Source: Rhyzopertha dominica
Lineage: Eukaryota; Arthropoda; Insecta; Coleoptera; Bostrichidae
Assembly: GCA_025024175.1 (NCBI GenBank)
Contig: QCXZ01000137.1
Coordinates: forward strand, 73,594,680-73,658,679
Direction of reading: 5' to 3'
Length of the DNA stretch: 64,000 nt
Shown here: positions 1 to 9,480 of the stretch, in pieces
Layout of the letters: each line of letters starts with the position of its first letter
Numbering within the stretch: position 1 is the first letter of the stretch
Translations under genes and position numbers: made by a program
The notes under the pieces: model-generated
Seen by the model: the letters and a program-made list of their open reading frames with translations, nothing else
The model's database searches: none
Told to the model about the DNA's origin: nothing

Positions 1-149
1 TCACAGCATTTAATAATTTCTTACAGATCTGCTTTGAATCCTTCAGTTTTCCTTCATAGTATAAACACTCATATATTTCACTAAGGACTGCAAGCTGAAT
101 CAGTGAATGTTAATAGATCAAAGTTATCTATAAGTAACCCTACTAAACG

Positions 150-235
150 CTTTGGTCGTGTAGTGGCATCACTTTTGACCACTAATTAAAAGGTCCCGGA
201 TTCGATTCCCGGTCAAAACTAGCAGTGCTTGTTCA
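150..235 (+). repeat. tRNA-like sequence (SINE head or tRNA pseudogene)
   Basis: A B-box-like GGATTCGATTCC sits downstream of a GTAGTGGCATCAC stretch that resembles a tRNA D-arm/A-box. The anticodon arm is not foldable into a normal tRNA and the T stem has a mismatch, so a functional tRNA is unlikely. A tRNA-derived SINE promoter or a tRNA relic are both possible. No second copy was noticed in the window. Confidence 0.35.
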
Positions 236-240
236 ATGCA

Positions 241-1395
241 AACCTGGTAACTCTTCTTTATTTTCATTATAATTTCATCGAGACAATAATTAACTTTGCT
301 TATACGTAACAGTATTGAAAAAATATTGTAACTAGGTAATACTTAAAAACTTCATTCATTTGCTAGATTTGCTAGACCGTGGCATAATTTTATTTAAATA
401 ATTCTATGACGATCTGGTCGTGGCCATACCTACATCGGATCTTAAATATATAAGCGATAAAACCCTATACACTGTTCGTGGCTCATCCAGATTATCAGAT
501 ACAATAGGCCGAGTGGCGAAATAATAATTACATGAGGATCAAGTCGCCCTCAGAACGTTTTGAGGTCACACGCAATGCTCGGCTGAGACATTAGGTCGAA
601 GCCCCGGGGTTATACACGGACAACAATAACCTTTTGTGGCACTAAAGGAGCAAGGACATTGCGTGACGTGTTTTAAGATTAATTCCAACTGGACCGCTGA
701 ATGTTAGCGTGCTCTGGAAATCCGCGAGGTTGCCCTCGATGGAACCCATTTCGATGATCACTTGCTTTGCAAATATGCAATTTGAGCAGTCTATTAACAT
801 TAAAGACAATATAATTACCCTCGGCACTAGATGAGCTAAACGAAATGACGCGATTGGCAACAAAGAAAAAGTGACAGTTAACCATAAAAAATAAACGAAT
901 ATGCGCAGCAAGCACTTTTTGTGCTAAAGAAGACTAAACTTTTGCTTCTATTGGCAAGATTTTGATAATATTTACCATAGTACGACGATGATTAGTGTCA
1001 TATAAAATGGTATCCGTTGGTATTAGACCATGATCAATTCTAGAAGCAATAAGCGCATACTATATCTACTGTAGTAGGTATTATTATATAATTCTCTCTT
1101 TTACCAAATCAGTTTACTTAATAGAAATATAGTCAACCTCCCATATTAGGTATCAATAAAGACGATACATTATACGTGAAGGATCAATACATAGATATAT
1201 AGATAATGGTTTGTTAGATAAGGTATCTAACTAATTTAAGAACTGTGGCTTTAAACTATCGCTATGGCGACATCGAAGTCACGCAACTTATGTATTGTGT
1301 CTTAATGCTGCAATAATTAGAAACTCATTGTTTGCTATACTTTCTGAGCCATTAGAAAAAAGGGAAACATGGTTTAATACCATACATTCCCAAGA
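241..1395. other. No gene recognised
   Basis: AT-rich sequence with only short, stop-rich reading frames. I see no transposon termini, RNA gene or coding exon that I can support. Confidence 0.5.
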
Positions 1396-1425
1396 AAGAC
1401 ACAAATTATATCTTTCAAGATCATT

Positions 1426-1846
1426 TTGAAAAGCAATGATAAAAACCGTGTAAGTAAATCTCCTTTACCTTCTATTTTTAAAATAAATGATAAAGGTCAA
1501 GAGAACCAGTCAAAAGTTGAGATTTTACAAAATATTTTGTTAAACCCCCACTTAGAGACTTCTTTTGAAAATACCGCTGCAAACCTGTTACACCTATATT
1601 ACCCTTTTTCAGCAAATGCTTTGGAAAATCCTAACCAAAATCTACTAAAAGATTATCTCAGGTAAAACAAATAGGTTGCAAGAAACATTCAAATTTATCT
1701 CATAGAAAAATGTATTTTTTAGACCGAGACAAATCAATACTACACAAAGTTGTGCAACACAAAATTCAAGGTTTGCATGAGAAATGGAAGCAGCCGGTTG
1801 GACTTTATTTCGTAAAAACTTTGGTAAAAGGAACACATCTAAAATA
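1426..1846 (+). pseudogene. Possible P-element/THAP9-like transposase fragment
   Basis: An open frame of about 79 codons at 1,426-1,665 is followed, in a shifted frame at about 1,660-1,846, by a peptide containing HEKWKQPVGLYFVKTLVKG. A tryptophan-lysine-glutamine-proline motif followed by an aromatic strand is typical of the region before the catalytic core of P-superfamily and THAP9-type transposases. That is family knowledge; here only the short motif supports it. The segment is bounded by AAG and CAG|GTAAAA sequences that could be splice sites, so it could instead be part of an unrelated spliced gene. Nothing recognisable follows downstream, so it would be a decayed fragment. Confidence 0.3.
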
Positions 1847-2964
1847 ATAAATTTATAGTGATTGTTATGGAAGAACTATTAATTTGTGGTTTTAAAGTAG
1901 TGTCAACTGTGTGTTTTAATGGTATTTTCAAATAATTGTTATAAAAAAAGCACATGGAATTGCGCAACGAAACAATCAGCTGATTACCAAGCTATTTAAC
2001 TGATTCAGAGTGTTTCACAATTGGTGAAAGTATTCCGTATGCGTAATGTGTTATTTTGTTGATTGGGAGGATGTGCTTTTGATCAAGGTTTTAAGTAATT
2101 GTATCGTTTTCTACTATTCTGTATTGAACGAAATGACTTCTGTAATAATGAGTATCATTTCATAAGTTATGGAAAAGTGTTATTTAGCTCTAAGTAAAAC
2201 AGCAAAATTTCTATACACGATTCATTATTCGTGTGACAGTATTTGTATACTAGTACAAAAAAGCCCACACAGTTAATTTACTTTACTTTAGTCCTTCGTA
2301 TACTTAGTGACGACAACAATGCCATTTCCAGTTTCGTTTATAACAAAACGATGTGAAAGGTATGATAAGATATCGTGAAATCGGGGATACCCTAGAGCAT
2401 TGTTATCAATAGAACATCCATCAGGCGCAACTTGGATGGGAGTTTTATAGCTCTTATANCTTTTAAAAACATGGATTGCGATCTATATACTNCATACTGC
2501 ATGCAACAGTAGGAGCAGCAAGGCAACGTGTTACATTTTCTGTTTACGGTTGGATTGGAAAGGTAAATAAGTGATCTTGATGGGCGAGCATAATCGATTA
2601 TAGCTGTATGTACCCGATATGCGATAGGTACGCGAAAATTTCTGCTTGAAGAGCAACTGTAGCACAATAAATATGCTCGTCAAGGCATCAACACATCCAG
2701 TTATGTACGTTGCCGGATGCGTTGTAGGATGCACTCTTTTGCTCTGATGCACTGTTTTAACAAGGAATATGAAATCCAACCAATACACTTGACACGTCAT
2801 AAATTTGTTACTTCTCTAGAGGATGTGCTATAGTGTTACCCAACGTTATTCAACTGCAACAGAACTGAAACATGTACAATCGCTTCAGGTCGCACTTTGC
2901 AGTTAAGATATCTTAATGGTTCTAGTGTGCAGATGAGCATTTAGTAGCAATATTGAACCTCGGG
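1847..2964. other. No gene recognised
   Basis: AT-rich with two isolated N bases (2,459 and 2,492). Two overlapping minus-strand frames of about 90 codons at 2,392-2,800 show no recognisable motif and are not supported as genes. Confidence 0.45.
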
Positions 2965-2984
2965 GCTGTTCTGTCGTAGTCTTC

Positions 2985-3572
2985 GCTGATTAGGCGTAGA
3001 CGTTTCGCAATACGTAACTGGTGGCATCTTCAGTGCTGTTAAGCTGCTGACTGGAGAGTCCGATGACAAGAACGGGTATTTACCTCTCGGTGGGCGGGCG
3101 GTCCGTTCTGGTGGAGAGACGCGTTCCGGTTGGATGCTTTTCGACGCGTTTCATCCCGTTTGTTGACTAAAACTGGTTTCTACGTGCGACTGATGTGATA
3201 TCCGTTGTCTTTGTAGAAGTTATCTGAATATTGTAATATTTCCAGGACTTTTCTGTGGACCAAGTTGTAGAAACCATTAAATTTTGGCAGAACGGTGGTA
3301 TCATCCTAATGGTGTGTCATTCCATTAGGGCGTGATCTACCAATGTTGACCTCTCAGGTTGTTTCAGAGTCAGACATCTCTCGTGTTCTGTTTTTGTGTG
3401 TTGTGGAATGTTTGATCATATCTGCGTAGACCTTAAGGCAATCTTTACATGGAATCCTATAAACACCTGCGGTTTCCAAAGGGTGACGTAGATCTTTGAG
3501 GCTGATTTTGGTTGTTGGTGTGAAGTTTATACGAATGCNTTTGTCNTTTAATAATTTAGAAATGCGATCCAT
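2985..3572 (-). pseudogene. Penelope-like element, GIY-YIG end (decayed)
   Basis: Reading the minus strand from 3,572, the peptide contains ETAGVYRIPCKDCLKVYA, which matches the start of the GIY-YIG endonuclease of Penelope-like retroelements (GVY, paired cysteines, then VY where YIG is expected). The second half of the motif is damaged and the frame ends at 3,354. Further downstream, the strand reads CTGAAGA, then a spacer, then GAAACGTC, the order of a hammerhead ribozyme core found in terminal repeats of this family. Two N bases lie in the coding part. The reverse-transcriptase portion is missing, so this is a truncated, inactive 3' piece. Confidence 0.55.
2995..3045 (-). ncRNA. Hammerhead-ribozyme-like motif of PLE (degenerate)
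   Basis: On the minus strand CTGAAGA (3,033-3,027) is followed by about 20 nt and then GAAA (3,006-3,003). Stem II between them would be only about two GC pairs, so this copy is probably inactive. It is sense relative to the GIY-YIG remnant. Confidence 0.4.
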
Positions 3573-3795
3573 AACATANACAACTTTTCGTGTANTCCGT
3601 CTTCATTTGAGAAGGATGAGTTAAATGAGGCCAAATGCCAGCCTTTTCGAGCGAACAAAATACAACACTGCCCTTAATTTCCCTGCCCTGATGGCCTCTC
3701 CTTTTCCCATGCATAAACACCGGTTGTTTATAGGTACAAGCAAGAAGAATAGATGTTATGCACTAAAGCAAAATAGTTCTAAGGTAGCTCTTCTA
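3573..3795. other. Short spacer, no gene recognised
   Basis: An 80-codon plus-strand frame at 3,625-3,867 has no recognisable motif and runs into the left terminal repeat of the next transposon, so it is not supported. Confidence 0.4.
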
Positions 3796-5207
3796 CAGGA
3801 TGTTTCACGAATGATAATGACCCTGACAAAATTAAAAATGCAACCCAAAATACATTTGCAGAAGTAACATTGATAATTGCTCATCGCCTTAAAAACAACA
3901 TAAAACGTAGAGAACTGTATTAATTCGTAAATTTTGACATAAACTTCAATCATTTGCTAAGTAAAGTCATTATTGTAAAACAAATTTTATTTTTTAAAAA
4001 TGTTTATTCAATAACATTAATGTAATAAATGCTCAAAATGTCGCCCTCCGCTGTTTTCACAAGCTTGAATTCGTGCCCAAAACGATCTTTTAATATGCAT
4101 TAAAATTTTAGGAATTGGATCTACATGCATCACGTATTTTATTTTCTAAATGTTCTACACTTTCAAATGGTGTTTGCTATACTTGCTCTTTTACCACTCC
4201 CCACAGAAAAAATCCAAATGAGTAAGGTCCGGGCTTCTCGGTGGGCAAGGATTAATTTAACCTCTTCCTATCCATCGGTTAGGCAAAACCAAATCACGAT
4301 GATTTCGCACTATTCTATGATAATGAGCAGGCGCCCCATCTTGTTGGAACCATAGATCTTGTCTTACTTGTAAGCAAAATGTTTCTTAAAAAAATTAGAT
4401 AAGTATTGCCGTTTAAACTATCGCTAAAAAAAGGCCCAACAATTTGATTCTCCAATATTCCGCGCTAGACATTCGTCGAGTAGATAGTTTGAAAACGTCG
4501 TTTTCGAATCCAACGTGGAATTTCTTGCGCATAATAATACATGTCATGTTTCTTAACTCCGCCATTATTAGAAAATCTTGCTTCATCTGAGAAGCAAATG
4601 TTGTCATAAAATCTCACATTCAAATTTTGGTGTTTCCGAAAAAAGTTATAAAAAGCCAGTCTTTTAGAATAATATGTCTCCTTTAAGGCCTGAAACAATT
4701 GCAAGTGATACGGATGAAATTGATTGCCTTTAATGTACGGTGTACTGAAGACAGACTAATACCGGTTGCTCTTGAGACTACCCTTTGACTAATATGAGGA
4801 TTTTCATCAATCATTTCCAATACTCTAATTTCATTGTCAGGGACGGTTGCTGTTCTTGACTTTTTCAGAGGTGGCCAGTTTGTCCTCAAGGTTAATTCAA
4901 GTGTCTTGAAAATTGTATCGGCAGGAGCTCTTCTATTTGGAAAATGTTGCCAGTATAAACGGGCAGCAGCGGAAGCATTTTTCTTGCATTCACCATAAAT
5001 CAAAATCACATGTGTTTTTTTATCATTTGAATACATTTTGACTTTTAATAAATACAGTGACAGGAACCATAGCGTATAGCCGTCATGGATTCCCAATTAA
5101 CTTTTAAAATAATTCCATTATGTAAAATAACCACACTGGCTATGAGAATGTATTTTGGGTTGCATTTTTAATTTCGTCAGGGTCATTATCATTCCTGAAA
5201 CATCCTG
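3796..5207 (-). mobile_element. Tc1/mariner-superfamily transposon with DUF4817-type transposase
   Basis: The ends at 3,796-3,852 and 5,151-5,207 form a 57-bp inverted repeat beginning CAGGATGTTTC, with only two mismatches. Both ends abut a TA dinucleotide (3,794-3,795 and 5,208-5,209), the classic Tc1/mariner target duplication. The 1,412-bp interior carries one transposase on the minus strand, broken into several frames. Element structure is therefore complete while the enzyme is dead. The high similarity of the ends suggests a fairly recent insertion or mobilisation in trans. Confidence 0.85.
4020..5096 (-). pseudogene. DUF4817/mariner-like DDE transposase (frameshifted)
   Basis: The N-terminal frame (5,096-4,683) has the helix-turn-helix region around IYGECKKN and FPNRRAP followed by a second HTH (PHISQRVVSRATGIS). 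This is the DUF4817 layout. A second frame (4,704-4,465) carries the first catalytic aspartate in CFSDEARF and continues to a strand ending STNVW. A third frame near 4,350-4,320 shows QQDGAPAH with the second aspartate, and the third aspartate lies in SPDLTHLDFF near 4,220. All three acidic residues of the catalytic triad are thus visible but split by several one-base shifts and stops. The gene lies wholly inside the inverted repeats. Start choice is uncertain: an internal ATG before YSNDKKTHV is likely. Confidence 0.75.
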
Positions 5208-5209
5208 TA

Positions 5210-6227
5210 TATAGAATTCAAGAGTGGGGAAAAAAGGAGGTAACTTTGAGCACCTCTGAGAACTCAGTAGAGTCCACTAGAAGGGTGGGGTTTTCGAGAA
5301 ACGCAATAGGGTTGCAGAAACATAAATAGTACTGAGAATAATGAAATTTTGGCAACAAATCTTGAAATTAGAAATATTGGTTAAGCATCTAAAAACTTCT
5401 AGTCGTAATTTAAAATTGCTGTAATAATTCTCTACTTTAAACGCAAATTAGACCGTTGTTGTCGAGAAACCATTCCTTGTGGGTCAAAATAAAGTAAAAC
5501 TGAAAAAAGGTCGAGGGATTCCAAGAGGGTTTTCCAATTTTTGATAATAAAGCGGTCGTCTGTCAAAGTCGAAAAATTGGATTTAACATTTCTTTTGCAT
5601 CTTAAACAATGTATCAAAAAAGCAATCTGATGCGATACGTCGTTCACTCCCTCTAATGCCTTATTTGACGCCAAAGGTATCAAACATCAAGCCAAATACT
5701 TAAAATCACTATAAATTCAAGATAACTGAATGCTGGGCCCGTTTTTGTAGTACATATATGCCTCGTTCAACTCTCAGGATGCTAGCTATAGTCACAGCGG
5801 GTGTATTTTATTACGTAACAGTGAAGTCACACAAAAAGAATTTCGGCTATGAAGCCTCGCCTGTGCGTCATTAAAATTTAGATGAGAAGTCGGTTGCTCT
5901 TTTTAACCACTGTTCATGCATGCAATCTCGTTAAACTTCATTCAAAATCGATGAAGTATCGCATCTAATCTAAAAGCAAATTTCCGCAGGGGCTTACCCT
6001 ATAACTTACCCGCTGCTGAGTTATGGATCGGAATGGGATATACCTCAACAGTTAATACAGCACATCGCGGTCTTAAAATACTTCAACTTTAGAATTTGAT
6101 TTGATGGGGGTGGGATTTAAAATATCTGGACACAACCACCAAATTGTAATGTCATCATTCAGAGTAAAGTGCAGCAAAATGTGGCATAGGTGATGTTAGT
6201 GTACTCAGTTCTAAAACAGTAGAGGAT

Positions 6228-6229
<2 letters not shown>
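5210..6229. other. No gene recognised
   Basis: AT-rich spacer. An 83-codon minus-strand frame at 5,432-5,683 has no motif that I recognise. Confidence 0.45.
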
Positions 6230-6280
<51 letters not shown>

Positions 6281-6305
6281 CATAATAATCATAATAATAA
6301 TAATA
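6230..6305. repeat. (TAA)n microsatellite, LINE 3' tail
   Basis: About 75 bp of TAA repeats with two ATC interruptions. Its position directly beyond the minus-strand LINE end makes it the retrotransposon tail rather than an independent microsatellite. A similar short TAA run ends the LINE at 14.9 kb. Confidence 0.7.
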
Positions 6306-6499
6306 CCGGTTTATTTGCCATGTCGTGTAAATTAGTACACATTCTATATATATGTCATGCGCTTCAACAATATCGGCATGCAAAATGGACTAAAGGGCAC
6401 TATTTCTACTGATACATGCTTTAGCCCCTAACTAAACTACTATACGCCGATTTGTAAGTGAATATCAATAACAATACAGGTTTACATAAGGAATTATTG

Positions 6500-6859
6500 C
6501 AACTTTCAAAAATCCTATAACAACAAAACTTTTAAAAATACAAAAAGTGCGAAATTTACATGATCTAATTAAACAATACATTAATGCAAGGTTACAGTAC
6601 GGCCAAGCGAATATGAATTCATGTTCCATTTTTTTAATATTTCTTATTTATTTTCTTAAAACTGTAAGGTTTCAGTGGCCTATAGTATGGTGGAATTTTA
6701 TTTTATAACTTATATATTTGAAATGAAAAACTTCTACAAAAAAGAGCGGTCATATGTTTAGGAGGTGATATCATATCCGGAAACCTTAAATTTAAGTTGT
6801 GTACAGCCGATCTGAATGTCATCTTGTTGTAAAGGTGCGGTGGACTTTTATATAAAATT
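6500..6859 (-). pseudogene. LINE reverse transcriptase, extreme C-terminus
   Basis: The minus strand immediately beyond the hAT element encodes a peptide with HLYNKMTFRSAVHN, followed by LRFP, a CRSFSFQ strand and YNKIPPYY. This is the characteristic end of jockey/CR1-type ORF2 (an arginine/histidine-rich strand, then YN.iP). It continues the frame found on the other side at 8,808-8,991 and is separated from it only by the hAT insertion and its target duplication. Confidence 0.6.
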
Positions 6860-7180
6860 CAGGGTTGGCAAAAAATATGTTTTTTTTTTAATTAAACAAA
6901 ACAAACAGTTTTTTTTTAAATTTAATCTAGTTTTAAACACTGTTTTAAACATAAACTCTCATGCAAATTTACTATACATAGTAATGAAAATAAATACGAG
7001 CAGATGGCGCGGATCGTAGTAGTTGTCTAAAAATCCCTAGATGATTACGATTATCAGTTGTCATTTGTCTTTTTTGTTTACGCAACAATTTTAGTTATTA
7101 TGAGTCGGTTTCTCTTTTCTATTTTAATCTAGAATCAACATTGTTCTTAAAATCACATACCCCAATTTAAGGTTACTTGG

Positions 7181-7381
7181 TTGATTTTAGCTAATATCAA
7201 CTTTAACAAAGAGAATAAAAATCTACATTGTCTGTACAAAAGTTTAAAGTTCAACAGTTACAATGCCGTAGTAGGAACGATGCTGTGTGGAATAAATGAT
7301 AAAATTAAGGTGCAAAATGGTAGAATGCGAGCTCAATGCAAGAAGTGCAAAAAAGATATGGTTACACTAGTAAGAAAGTAA
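7181..7381 (+). pseudogene. BED-zinc-finger-like exon of hAT transposase
   Basis: The 66-codon frame ends in RAQCKKCKKDMVTLVRK, whose C-x2-C pair and following hydrophobic/basic helix match the BED zinc finger at the N-terminus of hAT transposases. The expected zinc-binding histidines and the RNase-H-like catalytic domain are missing. The frame ends at a stop overlapping a GTAA sequence that could be a donor site. Its position inside hAT ends supports the assignment. Confidence 0.45.
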
Positions 7382-7669
7382 AAATACTGTTATTTTTTTA
7401 ATCTTTATTTATTGTTTTTTATATTCCCAAGTTCTGATAACTATTTGTTTTTTTTTGTACTAAAGATATAATTATCTAGTAAGTGTTGAATGAACGTCTT
7501 ATTTATTGTTTTGTAGTATTGGACCAGAAATACAAATTTTTCTGTTGTGTTAAGATTAAGACTTTTAAACAATGTAAACTGGTCCATTTTCCTCTAAGTG
7601 GATATAAGAGTAATGTTTACTTCTACAATAAATCTCCCCGAAGTCTATCAAATCCACTATATTTATTGA

Positions 7670-7715
7670 ATAGGCAAAGCGCTTTCAGCTATAATTAGCC
7701 ATCATCAGTCCCTCA
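7670..7715 (-). ncRNA. Hammerhead ribozyme motif, left PLE arm
   Basis: On the minus strand: GAGGGA, then CTGATGA (7,708-7,702), stem II GGCTAATTATAGCT, then GAAA (7,686-7,683) followed by GCGCTT and GCC. Core residues are all canonical. Stem III would be a minimal AGC/GCT pairing and stem I has one G-G mismatch next to the core. The type I layout fits PLE hammerheads. Confidence 0.65.
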
Positions 7716-7933
7716 TTGTGTAAAAAAGAATACAAAAGATTGTATAAACCTGACATTGTCAAAATCGAAACAAGCAATCTTGACTTCAAACAAAAAAGTA
7801 GCCCGCATGCCAAAAGCACAAACATGAAATCAATGATCAAATAAAGAATTTAGAAAAGGACGACTAAAATTACAAAAATCATTCAAAATTGTAAAATTAC
7901 CATTTTGTTCGCAATAAAGACAAAATTCCAGTT

Positions 7934-8287
7934 TTGAATCATTCGGGAGTTTATAGTTTTTCTTGTAACGATTGTAATTCTGTTTATATTGGACAAAGCG
8001 GAAGATCTTTTTTAATTAGAGGCAATGTACACTTGAAACAATATGAAAAATATAAAAATACTAATATAGTTAATACAAATTCTTCATTAGCAAATCATTT
8101 ATTGTCATTTAAACACACCACCTCTTTTAATAATTTAAATTCTTTACATGTTTGTAATAAATCCTCAAAATTAAATTTTCTAGAAATTCTTGGAATATAC
8201 AAAATTATAGATAACGGTAATTTTACAATCTTGAATGATCTTTGTAATTTTAGCTGTCCTATTCTAAATTCCTTATTTGATCATTGA
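7934..8287 (+). CDS. GIY-YIG endonuclease domain of PLE (partial)
   Basis: The 117-codon frame opens with NHSGVYSFSCNDCNSVYIGQ: GVY, a C-x2-C pair, then YIGQSGRSF. This is the canonical GIY-YIG nuclease entry of Penelope-like proteins, with the catalytic arginine in GRSF. A downstream histidine in ANHLLSFKHTT and the C-terminal strand KLNFLEILGIYK fit the same family. The domain nicks target DNA during retrotransposition in the nucleus. The reverse transcriptase that should precede it is missing, so the apparent start is not a true start. The last codons lie in the right terminal arm. Confidence 0.75.
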   Translation: MNHSGVYSFSCNDCNSVYIGQSGRSFLIRGNVHLKQYEKYKNTNIVNTNSSLANHLLSFKHTTSFNNLNSLHVCNKSSKLNFLEILGIYKIIDNGNFTILNDLCNFSCPILNSLFDH

Positions 8288-8397
8288 TTTCATGTTTGTG
8301 CTTTTGGCATGCAGTCTATTTTTTTTTGTTTGAAGTCAAGATTGCGTATTTCGATTTTGACAATGTCAGGTTTATAAATTCTTTTGTATTCTTTTTT

Positions 8398-8450
8398 ACA
8401 CAATGAGGCACTGATGATGGCTAATTATAGCTGAAAGCGCTTTCCCTATT
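8398..8450 (+). ncRNA. Hammerhead ribozyme motif, right PLE arm
   Basis: AATGAGGCA, CTGATGA (8,411-8,417), stem II GGCTAATTATAGCT, GAAA (8,433-8,436), then GCGCTT and TCCCTATTCATT. Catalytic-core bases are intact. Stem I pairs AATGA with TCATT and then has one C-C mismatch near the core. Such ribozymes process PLE transcripts; self-cleavage here is inferred from fold only. Confidence 0.7.
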
Positions 8451-8815
8451 CATTAAATATAAAAAATGTTAAAGTTAAATTAAAACTGTTGTATTAATAA
8501 AAAGTTTGAAAGAACATTTACGTATTTTCTAACTGCGTCTGGCTTTGAATTCAATTCATTTTTAATGCAAATGTGGGGTGACACTATGTAGACATGTAAT
8601 TGCTAATAATCTTGTCTATCTATTTGTACAGGATAAACGAGCTTAATAGTAATAATTAATGAATCACACACAATAGTCATCAAAAAACACTGTTTAAAAC
8701 GAATGTTTTAAATATTTGTTTAAAACAAAGTTTTAAACATAAGCGTTGTTTTAAACAAGTTTAAAACATTCTGTTTTAAACATTTTGTTTTAATCATGCC
8801 AACTCTGATAAAATT

Positions 8816-9444
8816 ATGTAATGATACAGACACGCCGAATGGAGCTCCCTTCGCTGCTCCATATTTAACCATACAGTACTGGCTAACTTGTGAGATATTC
8901 GATCAAAATTCCGAATGGCATATGTGTATCGCAAGCGACTTCTGGACACGCTGAACCCTGTCACTATCCACCTTTGTGAGACACGGTCCATAAACTACGT
9001 CACAAAAATTTAGTCTTGACAACAATAACTCGTCAGTTAGTTTGATCTTTAAATTAATTGGCAATACGTGTCGATGAGGGTGTAACGTTCTCAGAGCCCC
9101 ATAACAATTCTTTAAACATAACTGAATATGCTGAGAAAGTCTGAGGTCCGTGTCCATTACTAAACCCAAATTTCGTGCAGAGGTAGAACAAGGCAATATT
9201 TGATTAGTAATCTTTATTTTGATTGTATCCTTTATATAGTTTCTATTTTTACCCCAAATATAAGGACTTTGGACTTTTGAGGATTAATTGTTGATTGATG
9301 ATCGTTTGATGTCTCTAATAATGAAGGGAGATCCGAATTAATTAGTCGGTTTGCAAATTCAACCTCGGAAGGTAAAAAATATATGAAGTAACTGACTGTC
9401 ATCTGCTTAAAATACGCTTTATAATGCTGAAGAGAATTCTGCAT
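8816..9444 (-). pseudogene. LINE reverse transcriptase, C-terminal half
   Basis: The minus-strand frames at 9,444-9,232 and 9,196-8,903 encode a region with LPSEVEFANRLINSDLPSLL, then INPQKSKVLIFG, then RNLGLVMDTDLRLSQHI, then LLSRLNFCDVVYGP and VQRVQKSLA. This is the post-catalytic thumb of jockey/CR1-type reverse transcriptases. A third frame continues to the hAT boundary. Stops and shifts show it is inactive; the catalytic YADD/FADD motif is not present in this piece. Confidence 0.65.
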
Positions 9445-9480
9445 GCAAATTGTATATATACAAAAAAAAGTAGTGGTCCC

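Larger units (their letters stand above)
7661..8460 (+). mobile_element. Penelope-like element with inverted terminal repeats, nested in hAT
   Basis: Two diverged inverted arms (about 7,661-7,852 and 8,265-8,460) flank a GIY-YIG coding segment. Each arm carries a hammerhead motif: minus strand in the left arm, plus strand in the right. Inverted terminal repeats of this kind are known for Penelope-like elements, whose copies often have tandem or inverted repeats. The reverse transcriptase is absent, so this is a 5'-truncated copy. It interrupts the hAT interior and is therefore the youngest of the three nested elements. Confidence 0.75.
6860..8807. mobile_element. hAT-type transposon with 8-bp target duplication
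   Basis: Ends are CAGGGTTGGCA at 6,860 and, inverted, CAGAGTTGGCA ending at 8,807. Both are flanked by the identical octamer ATAAAATT (6,852-6,859 and 8,808-8,815). An 8-bp duplication and CAG...GGCA ends are hAT hallmarks. Several GTTTTAAAC/GTTTAAAAC motifs lie just inside both ends (6,930-6,950 and about 8,690-8,790), the usual place for transposase-binding repeats. The interior keeps only a BED-finger-like exon, so the element is non-autonomous. A PLE has inserted into it. Confidence 0.85.
6230..9480 (-). mobile_element. Minus-strand LINE (jockey/CR1-type), split by a hAT insertion
   Basis: The reverse-transcriptase C-terminal half reads right to left from about 9,444 to 8,808, stops at the hAT element, and resumes at 6,859 down to about 6,500. 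It ends in a TAA/TTA microsatellite tail at 6,230-6,305. The protein frame can be followed across the hAT junction, where one copy of the 8-bp duplication ATAAAATT sits. This shows directly that the LINE was present first. The 5' part (endonuclease and early RT motifs) is absent, as usual for 5'-truncated LINEs. Confidence 0.65.

Noticed and set aside
485..620. GGCCGAGTGGCG resembling a tRNA A-box, followed by GTCGAAGCCCC
   Set aside because: No cloverleaf can be drawn and the B-box-like part does not match the consensus.
8690..8800. Regularly spaced GTTTAAAAC motifs suggesting a CRISPR-like array
   Set aside because: Units are short, irregular and lie just inside a hAT end. They are palindromic subterminal motifs in a eukaryotic sequence, with no spacers of constant length.
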